Assembly (NCBI GenBank): GCA_017744855.1
Contig: JAGIAK010000021.1
Location: 1-34,423 of the forward strand
Length of the DNA stretch: 34,423 bases
From: Microbacterium sp.
Lineage (GTDB): Bacteria > Actinomycetota > Actinomycetes > Actinomycetales > Microbacteriaceae
Direction of reading: 5' to 3'
Shown here: positions 17,450 through 25,402 of the stretch, piece after piece
Layout: each line of letters starts with the position of its first letter
How positions within the stretch are numbered: the first letter of the stretch is position 1
Made by a program: the position numbers and the translations under genes
The notes under the pieces: model-generated
The model's database searches: none
Told to the model about the DNA's origin: nothing
The model's input: the letters and a program-made list of their open reading frames with translations, nothing else

Positions 17450-18439
17450 ATGGCCGAACCCTTCATCCTCATCACGGATTGCGATCTCCCCGGCGATGCC
17501 GCCGAGCAGACGCTGCGCGCCGCGGGATTCCGTGTCGAACGCGCCCCCGACACCTCGTTCGAGACGCTCGCCGCCCTCGGTGCGGAGGCCGACGGCCTCA
17601 TCGTGCAGTGGCATCGCATCGACGGGGAGCTGATGGACCGGATGCCGAACCTGCGCATGATCAGCCGCCTCGGCATCGGCTACGACATGATCGACGTCGC
17701 CGCGGCCACCGCCCGCGGCATCGCCGTCGCGAACACCCCGAGCTACTGCATCGAGGAGGTCGCCGCGCACACGATCGCCATGATCATGACGCAGGCCCGC
17801 GGCCTCCCCGACTACGATCGCGCTCTGCGCGCGGGCGAGTGGAAGCCCGTCGCGGCCCGCCCCATGGCCGTCCGCCCCTCGCGCACGACGGTCTCCGTGC
17901 TCGGATTCGGCCGGATCGGCTCGCTCGTCGCTCGCGGATGCCGCGCGCTCGGCTTCCGCGTGCTCGTCGCCGACCCGTACGCCCCGGCCGACGCCGTGCG
18001 CGCCGCCGACTGCGAGCCCGTCGAGGTCGCCGACGCCATCTCCGCCGCCGACCTGCTCACGCTGCACGTGCCGCTCACCGAGGCGACGCGCCACCTCATC
18101 GACGCCGACAGCATCGCCACGATGCGCGAGGGCGCCGTGATCGTGAACACCTGCCGCGGCCCGCTGATCGACGAGCACGCCCTCGTCGACGCGCTGCGCA
18201 GCGGACGGATCGGCGCCGCGGCGCTCGACGTGTTCGAGGTGGAGCCGCTGGCGGAGGATGCCGTGCTGCGCGACGCGCCGAACGTGCTGCTCACCCCGCA
18301 CGCGGCCTGGTACTCGCCGGAGGCGCTGGAGGACCTGCCCGTGCACGCGGCGCAGAACCTTGTGGAGTTCCTCGGCGGACGTGCGGTGCCGGCCATCCTC
18401 AACCGCGAGTACGCCACGGCAGGGATCACGACGGCCTGA
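17450..18439 (+). CDS. D-isomer-specific 2-hydroxyacid dehydrogenase
   Basis: A 329-residue NAD-dependent enzyme interconverting a 2-hydroxy acid and a 2-oxo acid. The Rossmann motif LGFGRIG is at 151-157, Asp175 follows strand 2 (NAD preference), and the catalytic triad is Arg236 (NTCRGPLID), Glu265 (FEVEPL) and His284 (LTPHAAW). Length is normal for the glycerate/phosphoglycerate/formate dehydrogenase group. The most likely start is ATG 17450; GTG 17444 is possible. A TTG at 17423 would put the operator inside the coding region. There is no Shine-Dalgarno, so it is probably leaderless. It lies 56 bases ahead of the FAH-type gene. It may handle the hydroxy or keto acid released by that hydrolase, or a sugar 2-keto acid. 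Confidence 0.9.
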   Translation: MAEPFILITDCDLPGDAAEQTLRAAGFRVERAPDTSFETLAALGAEADGLIVQWHRIDGELMDRMPNLRMISRLGIGYDMIDVAAATARGIAVANTPSYCIEEVAAHTIAMIMTQARGLPDYDRALRAGEWKPVAARPMAVRPSRTTVSVLGFGRIGSLVARGCRALGFRVLVADPYAPADAVRAADCEPVEVADAISAADLLTLHVPLTEATRHLIDADSIATMREGAVIVNTCRGPLIDEHALVDALRSGRIGAAALDVFEVEPLAEDAVLRDAPNVLLTPHAAWYSPEALEDLPVHAAQNLVEFLGGRAVPAILNREYATAGITTA

Positions 18440-18495
18440 CGCCGCGCGGCGCAGGTCGCCGCACGCAGCAGCGACGAGAAGAAAGAGGATTCATC

Positions 18496-19353
18496 GTGGA
18501 GTTCATGAGACGCGGACCGCTCGGCGCCGAGCGCCCCTACGTCCGCGACGACGCGGGGGTCGTGCGCGACCTGTCCGCGCTGACGTCCGACGTCGACGGC
18601 GCGTTCCTCGCCGCCGACGGTATCGCGCGCACCCGTCGTGCGCTCGCGGCCGGCGAGCTGCCGGTGGCCGATGTCGACGGGCTGCGGATCGGTGCGCCGA
18701 TCGCGCGGCCGACCGCCGTGGTCTGCATCGGACAGAACTACGCCGCCCACGCCGCCGAGTCGGGGTCGGAGCCGCCGCAGCGTCCTGTCGTGTTCTTCAA
18801 GCACCCCAACACCGTCGTCGGACCCGACGACGTCGTGCTCCTCCCGCCCGGCGCGGAGAAGGTCGACTGGGAGGTCGAGCTCGCGGTCGTGATCGGACGC
18901 ACGGCGCGGTACCTCCCCTCTCCGGAAGCGGCGCGCGAGGTGATCGCCGGCTACACGATCTCGAACGACGTGTCCGAGCGGGCGTACCAGCTCGACGTGT
19001 CCGGCGGGCAGTGGTCGAAGGGCAAGTGCGCCGAGACGTTCAACCCGCTGGGGCCGGTGCTCGTGCCCGCAGACGAGGTCGACCCGCAGGCGCTGCGGCT
19101 GCGGTCCTTCGTCAACGGGGAGCCGCGGCAGGACTCCTCGACCGCCGACATGATCTTCCCTGTGCTGCAGATCGTGCACGAGCTCAGCCAGTACATGGTG
19201 CTCGAGCCCGGCGACGTGATCAACACCGGGACCCCGCAGGGTGTCGCGCTGTCCGGCCGGTTCCCCTATCTCGCGGACGGCGACGTGATGACCATCGAGA
19301 TCGAGGGTCTCGGACGACAGCAGCAGCGCACGGAGAGGGCCGTCGTCGGCTGA
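18496..19353 (+). CDS. Fumarylacetoacetate hydrolase (FAH)-family hydrolase, probable 2,4-diketo-3-deoxy-aldonate hydrolase
   Basis: A 285-residue cytoplasmic metalloenzyme cleaving C-C bonds next to ketones. Metal-ligand positions are Glu126 and Glu128 (DWEVEL) and Asp158 (SNDVSER). Other family marks are CIGQNYAAHAAE (77-88), VFFKHPNTVVGP, GQWSKGKC, and NTGTPQGV. The whole pattern, including the start EFMRRGPLGAERP and the end EGLGRQQQ, resembles enzymes annotated as 2,4-diketo-3-deoxy-L-fuconate or -rhamnonate hydrolases, which yield pyruvate plus a hydroxy acid. The GTG start at 18496 follows AGAGGA. It is the second gene of the operon with the D-2-hydroxyacid dehydrogenase. Ureidoglycolate-lyase-like or fumarylpyruvate hydrolase activity is the alternative. 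Confidence 0.87.
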   Translation: MEFMRRGPLGAERPYVRDDAGVVRDLSALTSDVDGAFLAADGIARTRRALAAGELPVADVDGLRIGAPIARPTAVVCIGQNYAAHAAESGSEPPQRPVVFFKHPNTVVGPDDVVLLPPGAEKVDWEVELAVVIGRTARYLPSPEAAREVIAGYTISNDVSERAYQLDVSGGQWSKGKCAETFNPLGPVLVPADEVDPQALRLRSFVNGEPRQDSSTADMIFPVLQIVHELSQYMVLEPGDVINTGTPQGVALSGRFPYLADGDVMTIEIEGLGRQQQRTERAVVG

Positions 19354-19385
19354 CCCTCCGGCGACGGCGCGGCGGCCTGCGCCTG

Positions 19386-19417
19386 CGGCACGGTTCCCTG
19401 CTGAGTGCACCGTGCCG
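19386..19417. terminator. Hairpin between convergent FAH and lactonase genes
   Basis: CGGCACGGT (19386-19394) pairs perfectly with 19409-19417 across a 14-base loop. It lies in the 142-base convergent gap. There is no U-tract, so the role as a terminator is only likely. Confidence 0.5.
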
Positions 19418-19495
19418 TGGGCGGAGGTCGCCGCCGTCGTGGTCCTCGGCGCGGATGCCGTCGGCTCGACGCCTCGACGCGTTCAGCCGGCGCGC

Positions 19496-20347
19496 TCAGC
19501 CGGCGAACGTCGAGACGGGGAGCCCGGCGACGCCGGGGCGCACGGCGTAGACCGATCCGGCATCCGTCCCGTGCCCGGCGGGCAGACCCTGCGCCGAGGT
19601 CGTGATGTACAGCGTGGCGAGGTCGTCGCCGCCGAACGTGCAGGCGCTCACCTGTGGGACGGGCAGCTCGATCCGCGCGACGAGGGCGCCATCGGCGTCG
19701 TACGCCTGCACGGCCGCCCCGCCCCAGAGCGCGACCCACACGCTGCCGTCCGCCGCCACCGTGAGTCCGTCCGGATAGCCCTGCTCCGCGGGGATCTCCA
19801 CGAGCGGGCGGCGGCCTGTGAGGTCGCCGTCGCGCACGTCGAACACGTCGATCCGATGCGTGGCCGTGTCGACGTAGTAGGCGTGCGTGCCGTCGGGGGA
19901 GAAGGCCAGTCCGTTCGACACCGTCACCCCGGTGAGCATCGTGTGGGCGTGCAAGTCGGCGTCGATGCGCACCAGCGAGCCGACGGGCGCCCCGCCGTCG
20001 AGCGCCATCGACCCCGCGAGCAGGCGGCCCTGCGGATCGGCGGCGCCGTCGTTCATGCGCGCGCGCTCGTCGACGGGGAGGGTCGCGACGGCGCGGAAGT
20101 CGTCGTCGGCGCCGTCGCTGAGCAGAAGTGTGCGGCCGCCGACTGCGACGAGGCCGCCACCCGCACGCGGCCGGACGAAGGCGAGGTACTCGTCGTCGAC
20201 GTGACGGCGTCGGATGCCGTCGGCGGCGAGCATCAGCAGGTCGCCGGCGTTCCCGTCGACCCAGAGCAGCGTGTTCTCCCGGCCCCACCACACCGGTCCC
20301 TCGGCATGGTGCGCCAGCGGTCCGGTGAGGTTCTCGGGGGTCAGCAC
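19496..20347 (-). CDS. SMP-30/gluconolactonase/LRE-family lactonase
   Basis: A 283-residue six-bladed propeller that hydrolyses sugar lactones to aldonates. The metal site is visible as Glu16 (AEGPVWW), Asn145 (VSNGLAFS) and Asp193 (GYPDGL), with substrate-side Asn99 (MNDGAADPQGR). These match the Glu-Asn-Asp set of SMP-30. No signal peptide is seen, so it acts in the cytoplasm. The start is GTG 20347. GGAGG lies only one base upstream, too close to work, but a -10-like TAGGCT ends seven bases before the GTG, which suggests a leaderless message. It has no TGCTATAGCA site, so it may be expressed constitutively. It would supply the lactonase step between sugar dehydrogenase and dehydratase. Confidence 0.9.
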   Translation of the reverse strand: MLTPENLTGPLAHHAEGPVWWGRENTLLWVDGNAGDLLMLAADGIRRRHVDDEYLAFVRPRAGGGLVAVGGRTLLLSDGADDDFRAVATLPVDERARMNDGAADPQGRLLAGSMALDGGAPVGSLVRIDADLHAHTMLTGVTVSNGLAFSPDGTHAYYVDTATHRIDVFDVRDGDLTGRRPLVEIPAEQGYPDGLTVAADGSVWVALWGGAAVQAYDADGALVARIELPVPQVSACTFGGDDLATLYITTSAQGLPAGHGTDAGSVYAVRPGVAGLPVSTFAG

Positions 20348-20354
20348 GCCTCCG

Positions 20355-20360
20355 AGCCTA
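20355..20360 (-). promoter_or_regulatory. Putative -10 (TAGGCT) of the lactonase gene
   Basis: It reads TAGGCT on the minus strand and ends seven bases before the GTG start, placing transcription start at or next to the start codon. No good -35 is visible. The same hexamer precedes the neighbouring gene at 21345-21350. Confidence 0.4.
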
Positions 20361-20424
20361 TCCGCGCGGTGCGCCGCGGTGCCGTGCGTTGCGCTACGGG
20401 ACGATCGAGTCGACGTAGCCGCGG

Positions 20425-21336
20425 TCAGCGCTCGTCGCGGCGGATGGGGAGCGGCTCGGGCCGGAGCTCCGGCTGGGGTGCGGCTGTGGTCGGTGCGGCT
20501 GCGGTCGGAGTGGCTGCCGTCGGAGCGGCTGTGGTCGGTGCGGCTGAGGCCGCAGGCGCGGGCTGTGCGGGCGCGGCATCAGCCGGAGCCGCGGACGCCG
20601 GGGCGTCGGGATGCGCGGGCAGCTCGCGGGCGACCTGCTTCTCGAGCACCTTGACGGCGTCGTCGGAGAGCAGGATGAGGCCGTCGAGCTCGTCGCGCAC
20701 GCGGCGGTAGGCGATGTTGCGCTCGGCCTGCGTCGCCGACTCGTCGACGGCGACCTTGAGCAGCTGCTGGGCACGGTCGAGCCGCTTGCGCTCGGGCTCG
20801 GTGAACGTCGTGTCGCGGAGGCGCCTGGCATCCTTCTCGGCGATCTCGAACGCCACGGCGTAGGCGCCGACCGCGTCGAGGTACTCGGCGACCTGCCGCT
20901 CGGTCACGGTCGCGTTCGCCGAGGCGGGCCGCAGCGTGTCGGCGGTCTTCTTCGCGCGCAGGAACGCGGCGACCAGGGGCTGGCGTCCGTCGCTCATGGC
21001 GGGGAACGCGATGAGCTTGGAGACGTCGAGCTCGTAGTCGAGCCAGCGCGCGGTGATCTCGTCGTGCTCGGCGAACAGCCGCTCGAGCAGGTCGTCTGGG
21101 GTCGTGGGGGCCGTGGTGTCGACGATCGTCGGGCCGCGGCGCTTCGCCTGCTGCGCGAGCGACCTGGCCTCGATCTCGGCGGTCTTGATCTGCGCCTTGA
21201 CGCGCAGCGCCTCCAGCCGACGCTCATGGCGACGGCGCGCCGCCCATTCCCAGCGCTTCGCGATGGCGCCGGCGACGCCCATCAGGGGGAAGATCACCCA
21301 CCAGAAATGGCCGAGCCACTCGAGGAACGGTTGCAT
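20425..21336 (-). CDS. Membrane-anchored coiled-coil protein of unknown function
   Basis: About 303 residues; I do not recognise a family. An N-terminal hydrophobic segment (about residues 5-25, WLGHFWWVIFPLMGVAGAIA) is followed by a basic, heptad-like stretch (AARRRHERRLEALRVKAQIKT... to about 60). Then comes a helical, charged middle (to about 245) and a low-complexity Ala/Pro/Thr tail built from repeated APTTA-like units. This suggests a single-pass protein with a cytoplasmic helical domain and a flexible tail. The start ATG 21336 was preferred to GTG 21342: TAGGCT ends eight bases before the ATG but only two before the GTG. Its gene follows the same strand as the lactonase, 77 bases apart, but no functional link is evident. 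Confidence 0.75.
   Translation of the reverse strand: MQPFLEWLGHFWWVIFPLMGVAGAIAKRWEWAARRRHERRLEALRVKAQIKTAEIEARSLAQQAKRRGPTIVDTTAPTTPDDLLERLFAEHDEITARWLDYELDVSKLIAFPAMSDGRQPLVAAFLRAKKTADTLRPASANATVTERQVAEYLDAVGAYAVAFEIAEKDARRLRDTTFTEPERKRLDRAQQLLKVAVDESATQAERNIAYRRVRDELDGLILLSDDAVKVLEKQVARELPAHPDAPASAAPADAAPAQPAPAASAAPTTAAPTAATPTAAAPTTAAPQPELRPEPLPIRRDER
20482..20541 (-). repeat. Four 15-bp tandem units coding an Ala/Pro/Thr tail
   Basis: Units at 20482, 20497, 20512 and 20527 start GGCTG; the first and fourth are identical. They encode five-residue APTTA/APTAA/TPTAA-like units near the C-terminus. The copy number may vary between strains. Confidence 0.7.
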
Positions 21337-21344
21337 GATCACTC

Positions 21345-21350
21345 AGCCTA
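21345..21350 (-). promoter_or_regulatory. Putative -10 (TAGGCT) of the membrane-protein gene
   Basis: It reads TAGGCT on the minus strand and ends eight bases before ATG 21336. No clear -35 is seen at the right distance. A minus-strand TTGACT at 21406-21411 is too far away to pair with it. The rest of the 21343-21572 gap shows nothing else I can support. Confidence 0.35.
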
Positions 21351-21572
21351 CTTCTCACCGCAGACAGGCGACACGGTCGGCGTGAACAGGACTTTCTTCA
21401 CTATGAGTCAAGTGCCTGTGAAGAGGGACACGTACGATGAAAACGGCGTCCTCTTTACCGATCCCCCCTCGACCGGCATCCGTCGCCCTCCGTGCGTCGC
21501 TCTCTCGCAGTGCGCCGATGACATGCTCGGCGTCGTGTCGCACGGGTGCCACCTCCGACCCAAGGAACTCTC

Positions 21573-22280
21573 ATGTCCTCCGTCAGCGACCCCTCCTCGC
21601 TCTCATCTGGAACATCTTCCACGACACCATCGCCCGTCCCCGAGACCCCTGAGCTGACTGTGCGGCGCCTTCGCCCCGTCGCCTCCCCGCTCGCCGAAGA
21701 GGCGTTCCACGGCATAGCTGGACGCATCACGAACGGCATCTACCAGCCGGGCGACCGGGTCAGCGACAAGGCGCTCGCCGAGGAGTTCGGCGTCTCGCGC
21801 ACTCCGGTGCGCGAGGCCATGCAGCGCCTGGAGCGCATCGGCCTCATCGAGATGCACCCGAGCAGATACACCGTCGTCACCGAGATCACGCCCGAGATGG
21901 CCCGCGCCACCTGGGAGTTCACCGGCCTGTACGCCGGCAACATCGTGCACCTCGCCCTGCCGGGTCTTGACGCCTCCGAGCGCGCCACGCTGCTCGCGCT
22001 GGTCGACGCGGCGATCACGGCGACGCGTGCCGAGAACGGATGGCTGCAGGGGCTCATCGGCCTCTTCGGCTTCCTCGCCGAGCGCACGGGCAACGAGCTC
22101 TACCGTTCTCTGCTCGGCGACTCCTGGTACCTCATCCTGCGCAACCTCTCCAGCCGTGGTGTCAGCGCCGAGTCGCGCGAGGGCTTCGCCTCCGCGCTCA
22201 CCGCGCTGTCCGCGGCGATCAGGGCCGGTGACGGCGAGGCCGCGGAGCGCGCTGCGCGTGCGATCTTCGGAGCCGTGTAG
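21573..22280 (+). CDS. GntR-family transcriptional regulator
   Basis: A 235-residue regulator. A disordered Ser/Thr/Pro-rich N-terminus of about 30 residues is followed by the winged helix (PLAEEAFHGIAGRITNGIYQPGDRVSDKALAEEFGVSRTPVREAMQRLERIGLI) and an alpha-helical C-terminal domain of FCD-like size. That domain lacks the clear Asp-x3-His and later His metal pattern seen in the GntR protein at 2235-2897, so it may bind a different ligand or none. The start ATG 21573 follows AAGGA at 21562-21566; an in-frame GTG at 21546 is possible. It ends nine bases from the convergent LuxR-type gene. The TGCTATAGCA motif is not found near it, so it probably controls a different target. Confidence 0.87.
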   Translation: MSSVSDPSSLSSGTSSTTPSPVPETPELTVRRLRPVASPLAEEAFHGIAGRITNGIYQPGDRVSDKALAEEFGVSRTPVREAMQRLERIGLIEMHPSRYTVVTEITPEMARATWEFTGLYAGNIVHLALPGLDASERATLLALVDAAITATRAENGWLQGLIGLFGFLAERTGNELYRSLLGDSWYLILRNLSSRGVSAESREGFASALTALSAAIRAGDGEAAERAARAIFGAV

Positions 22281-22289
22281 GCACGACCG

Positions 22290-24788
22290 TCAGAGCAGGC
22301 CGCGCTCCTGCGCGGCGACGATCGCCGCCGCCCGCTGAGCAACGCCGAGCTTGCGGTAGATGCTCTTGACCTGCGACTTGATCGTGTTCGGCGACACGTG
22401 CAGGCGCTCGGCGAGCCTCGGAAGGGGCTCGCCCGAGCGCAGGTAGCGCAGTACCAGCAGCTCGCGTGGCGAGAGGTCGCCGCCCGTGGTGCGGAACGGG
22501 TCGCCCAGGTGCGCCGGACGACGGATGCCGAGCCCTGCGCCGTCCGCGCCGAACCCCTCGGACGGCGCGAACACCAGGGGCGAGGTCAGTTCGAAGCGAG
22601 ACAGGGCAGCGCCCGCACGACCGAGCGCGGCTCTGCTCTGCGCCGCAAGACCCAGTCTGTCGGCCGCGCGCGCGACGATGAGCTCTGCCTCGACGAGCCG
22701 TCGCGGCCAGTTGTGGAAGAGCGTGGTCGAGCGCACCAGCGACAGCGCGTCCTGGTCCTCGCCCTGGTCGAGCAGCAGTCGGGCGCGGGCGAGGTCGGTC
22801 GCCGGCCCACCGGGCGATTCGCCGAGCAGGCGCTTCGCGTCGGCGGTCTCGCCGACGGCGCGGGCGAGGTCGGCGTGGATCGCGAACAGCCCGTCCAGGT
22901 GCGCCGGCACCGCGACGCGGCCACGGTGCGCGCGGACGGCGAGGTTCAGTTCGTCGTAACCAGCGACGGTGTCGCCCTCGAGCAGCCGCAGGTACGCTTC
23001 GGCCCACAGCAGCATCGGCCAGTGCTCGAAGCGGTCGGCGCGGTACTGCAACGGGCCGAGCGCCGAGCGCGCACGCGCGAGGTCGCCCTCCTCGATGGCG
23101 ATCAGCGCGTTCGCGAAGTTCCAGCCGACGCCCTGCACCGTGCGTGACCAGGTGTCGCCGAGGTCGGCGCCGATCTCGGCACGGTGGCTGCGAGCCATCG
23201 GCATGTTGCCGCGGTAGCCGTGCAGGTACGCGAGCAGCCCGGCGATGTGGCGCCGGCGTCCAGGTTCGGCGTCCCCCGCCAGCGTGGCGCTCTGCACGAC
23301 GGCCGTGTCCAGCCGGCCGGCGAGCATGCTCGTGATGGCGACCTGCAGGATGGCGGCGAACAGCGACGACCCCATGCGCTCGCGCACCTCGTCGGTCATC
23401 GCGTCGACCTCCGCGAGCAGTGCCGCACCGGCATCCGCCGCCTCGGCGTACCGGCGCACGGCACGGAACGCCCCCATGCGAGCCGTATGCCGCAGACAGC
23501 GCTCGATCACATCGTCGGAGGGCTCCCTGCGATCGAGGTCGTCGAGCCCCCACCGCACGAGCTCCACGACGCGCCTGGACGGGCGAGCCTCGCGCTCGCT
23601 CATCTCCACGGCGAGGGCGATGGCGACCTTGCCCTGAGCGCGCAGCACCTCGTCGGGGAACTCGCGCAGCACCCGGATGACGTCGTCGATGCGGTGCAGG
23701 CTGAACACCGAGAACAGGGTCACGAAGTACGCCCAGGCGGCGTCGTCGTCACCCGAGCCGACGATGAGCTTCAGCACGTCGACCGGGTCGCCCCAGCGCA
23801 TGAGGTGCGCGGCCGAGACGCCGTGCGCCCGGCGCACCTCTTCGGCGTCGAGCGACTCGGCGTGCTCGCCCAGCGCCGCACGGACCACGGCGTGGAACAC
23901 GAAGGCGTCGTGCCCGCGCTCGGTGAGCGTCTGCCCAGCGCCCGACTCGACGAAGCCGGCGAGCAGAGAGGGGCCGTCTGGGCCGACGAGCGCGGTCGCG
24001 AGTTCGTCGTCGACGGCAGGAGGGATGCCGAGGAGGGCGGCGCGGTCGCGATCGCGCGGCGAGCCGAACGAGCCGAGGACGTCGCGGGACATCTGCCTGG
24101 CGATCGTCGCGACGAGGTCCACCTCGTCGGCGTTCTCCGACCGGGCGCGATCGACGACCGACAACGCGAGCCGCACGGACAGCATGTTGCCGCGGGTGAT
24201 GGCGAGCAGCTCGTCGCGCTCGGCCGGCGACAGATCGGCGCCGACCGGCGAGAGCGCGTGCAGTTCGTCGGGGGTGACGAGCAGGTCGTCGCCGGTGAGT
24301 GTGCCGAGGCCGATGCGCACGGCGGTCTCCGGGTCGTCGAGCAGGGTCGCCGTGCGGCTGGCCGCGATGAGCCGCAACCGGTGGGCGTGGGTGAGCACGT
24401 GGCGCAGCTGCTCCTGCGCCGCGGAGTCGAGCAGGTGCAGATCGTCGACCACGAGCAGCACTTCGGCGGCCCTGGCGTTCAGCTCGGCGATCAGCAGCCC
24501 CGGCGCCTGGGTGGCGTCCGCCTCGCCCGACAGCAGGCGTGCGGCGGCGCTGCCCTCGGCCACGATGCCCTGTCCGACCATCGTGGCGATCACGCGATGC
24601 CAGAACGACGCGGCCGACCGGCACTGCTCGTCGAGCATGACCCAGGCTGTCGGCATCCGCTCGCTCGTGGCGAGCCAGTCGACGATGAGCGAGGTCTTGC
24701 CCGAGCCGGCGGCGGCGCGGATCACGGTGGCGCGCTCGCGGCCGATCTCGTCGAGGAGGCGGGCGCGGGTGATGCGGGAGGGGGTCAT
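22290..24788 (-). CDS. Large ATP-binding LuxR-family (MalT-like, LAL) regulator
   Basis: An 832-residue signal-transducing transcription activator. Walker A AAGSGKTS is at 26-33 and Walker B LLVVDDLHLL at about 111-120, followed by a STAND-type helical module and a long TPR-like region (about 320-750). A LuxR helix-turn-helix occupies the last 65 residues (LSPRELLVLRYLRSG, VSPNTIKSQVKSIYRKLGV). In this group ATP and an inducer drive self-assembly and DNA binding. The ATG at 24788 has no Shine-Dalgarno; the start could lie a little elsewhere, but Walker A is already near the N-terminus. It is divergent from the lipoprotein/DUF11 operon across 264 bases, which makes that operon its likeliest target. 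Confidence 0.92.
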   Translation of the reverse strand: MTPSRITRARLLDEIGRERATVIRAAAGSGKTSLIVDWLATSERMPTAWVMLDEQCRSAASFWHRVIATMVGQGIVAEGSAAARLLSGEADATQAPGLLIAELNARAAEVLLVVDDLHLLDSAAQEQLRHVLTHAHRLRLIAASRTATLLDDPETAVRIGLGTLTGDDLLVTPDELHALSPVGADLSPAERDELLAITRGNMLSVRLALSVVDRARSENADEVDLVATIARQMSRDVLGSFGSPRDRDRAALLGIPPAVDDELATALVGPDGPSLLAGFVESGAGQTLTERGHDAFVFHAVVRAALGEHAESLDAEEVRRAHGVSAAHLMRWGDPVDVLKLIVGSGDDDAAWAYFVTLFSVFSLHRIDDVIRVLREFPDEVLRAQGKVAIALAVEMSEREARPSRRVVELVRWGLDDLDRREPSDDVIERCLRHTARMGAFRAVRRYAEAADAGAALLAEVDAMTDEVRERMGSSLFAAILQVAITSMLAGRLDTAVVQSATLAGDAEPGRRRHIAGLLAYLHGYRGNMPMARSHRAEIGADLGDTWSRTVQGVGWNFANALIAIEEGDLARARSALGPLQYRADRFEHWPMLLWAEAYLRLLEGDTVAGYDELNLAVRAHRGRVAVPAHLDGLFAIHADLARAVGETADAKRLLGESPGGPATDLARARLLLDQGEDQDALSLVRSTTLFHNWPRRLVEAELIVARAADRLGLAAQSRAALGRAGAALSRFELTSPLVFAPSEGFGADGAGLGIRRPAHLGDPFRTTGGDLSPRELLVLRYLRSGEPLPRLAERLHVSPNTIKSQVKSIYRKLGVAQRAAAIVAAQERGLL

Positions 24789-25052
24789 GTCGGTTCGTGA
24801 GGGCAGGCGGGCGAGGGCGGTGCGTCGGTGGACGCGTGGAGGACCGATCGCGACGGGTCATCGATCACACCGGAATATCCCCCGCCCTGAGCGTAGTCGC
24901 GGGAGGGGGCGCAGCGGGTGCCTCGGGGCCGGGTGATTATCGGCAGAACCGGGTGAAGAGGTCTCTGCGGGGGTCGGGCCGTCCACTTGTATGTGACTGG
25001 ACTCGGTCGCGAACCCCAGCACGACGACCGACGCATCGACCGGGGAGGGACG
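24789..25052. promoter_or_regulatory. Divergent control region between the LuxR-type regulator and the DUF4333/DUF11 operon
   Basis: 264 bases, GC-rich, with a local AT-richer patch around 24933-24945 and another at 24987-24996 (ACTTGTATGT). No consensus promoter or clean palindrome can be called. Activator-dependent promoters often look like this. Confidence 0.35.
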
Positions 25053-25379
25053 ATGAACACCTCTGCGCGTCTGCGCTTCGTCGGGCTCGCCGTCGGCGTG
25101 ACCTGCGCCGTGCTCCTGCTCGGCGGATGCACCGCCTCGCACAGCGCCCCGGCGTCCGCCGTCGCCGACCGTGTCGTCGCGCACGTCGAGCGCACCCTGG
25201 GCGTGACACCGGGGGTCGACTGCGGCGACGGGGGCGTCGACCTCGTCGACGGCGCGGAGATCCCCTGCCGGATCACCGATCCGGAGACCGACCAGACCTA
25301 TGACGCGACCGTGCGGATCATCGCCCCGCAGCAGGGGCGTTTCGACATCGACCTCTCCGTGCACGAGCGGGCATCATGA
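25053..25379 (+). CDS. Small lipoprotein, DUF4333-like
   Basis: A 108-residue secreted lipoprotein. A hydrophobic signal leads to the lipobox LGGC (Cys26). The mature part has two cysteines (VDCGDGG, IPCRI) in the DUF4333 arrangement: a C-x-n-C pair, then a short beta hairpin (YDATVRI). Function of the family is unknown; it is common in actinobacteria. The start ATG 25053 follows GGGGAGGG; the in-frame extension upstream lacks a site and a signal. The gene is followed by the giant DUF11 protein with only 23 bases between the stop and that start, so they form one operon. Confidence 0.82.
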   Translation: MNTSARLRFVGLAVGVTCAVLLLGGCTASHSAPASAVADRVVAHVERTLGVTPGVDCGDGGVDLVDGAEIPCRITDPETDQTYDATVRIIAPQQGRFDIDLSVHERAS

Positions 25380-25402
25380 CCCGCCATCAGAAGGGCACCA
25401 CC

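Noticed and set aside
21396..21425. Possible palindrome CTTCAC...GTGGAAG before the second GntR gene
   Set aside because: An extra G breaks the symmetry, and TGAGTCA alone is too short to call an operator.
24789..25052. Riboswitch or small RNA in the divergent gap
   Set aside because: No conserved aptamer core or stable stem set could be made out by eye.
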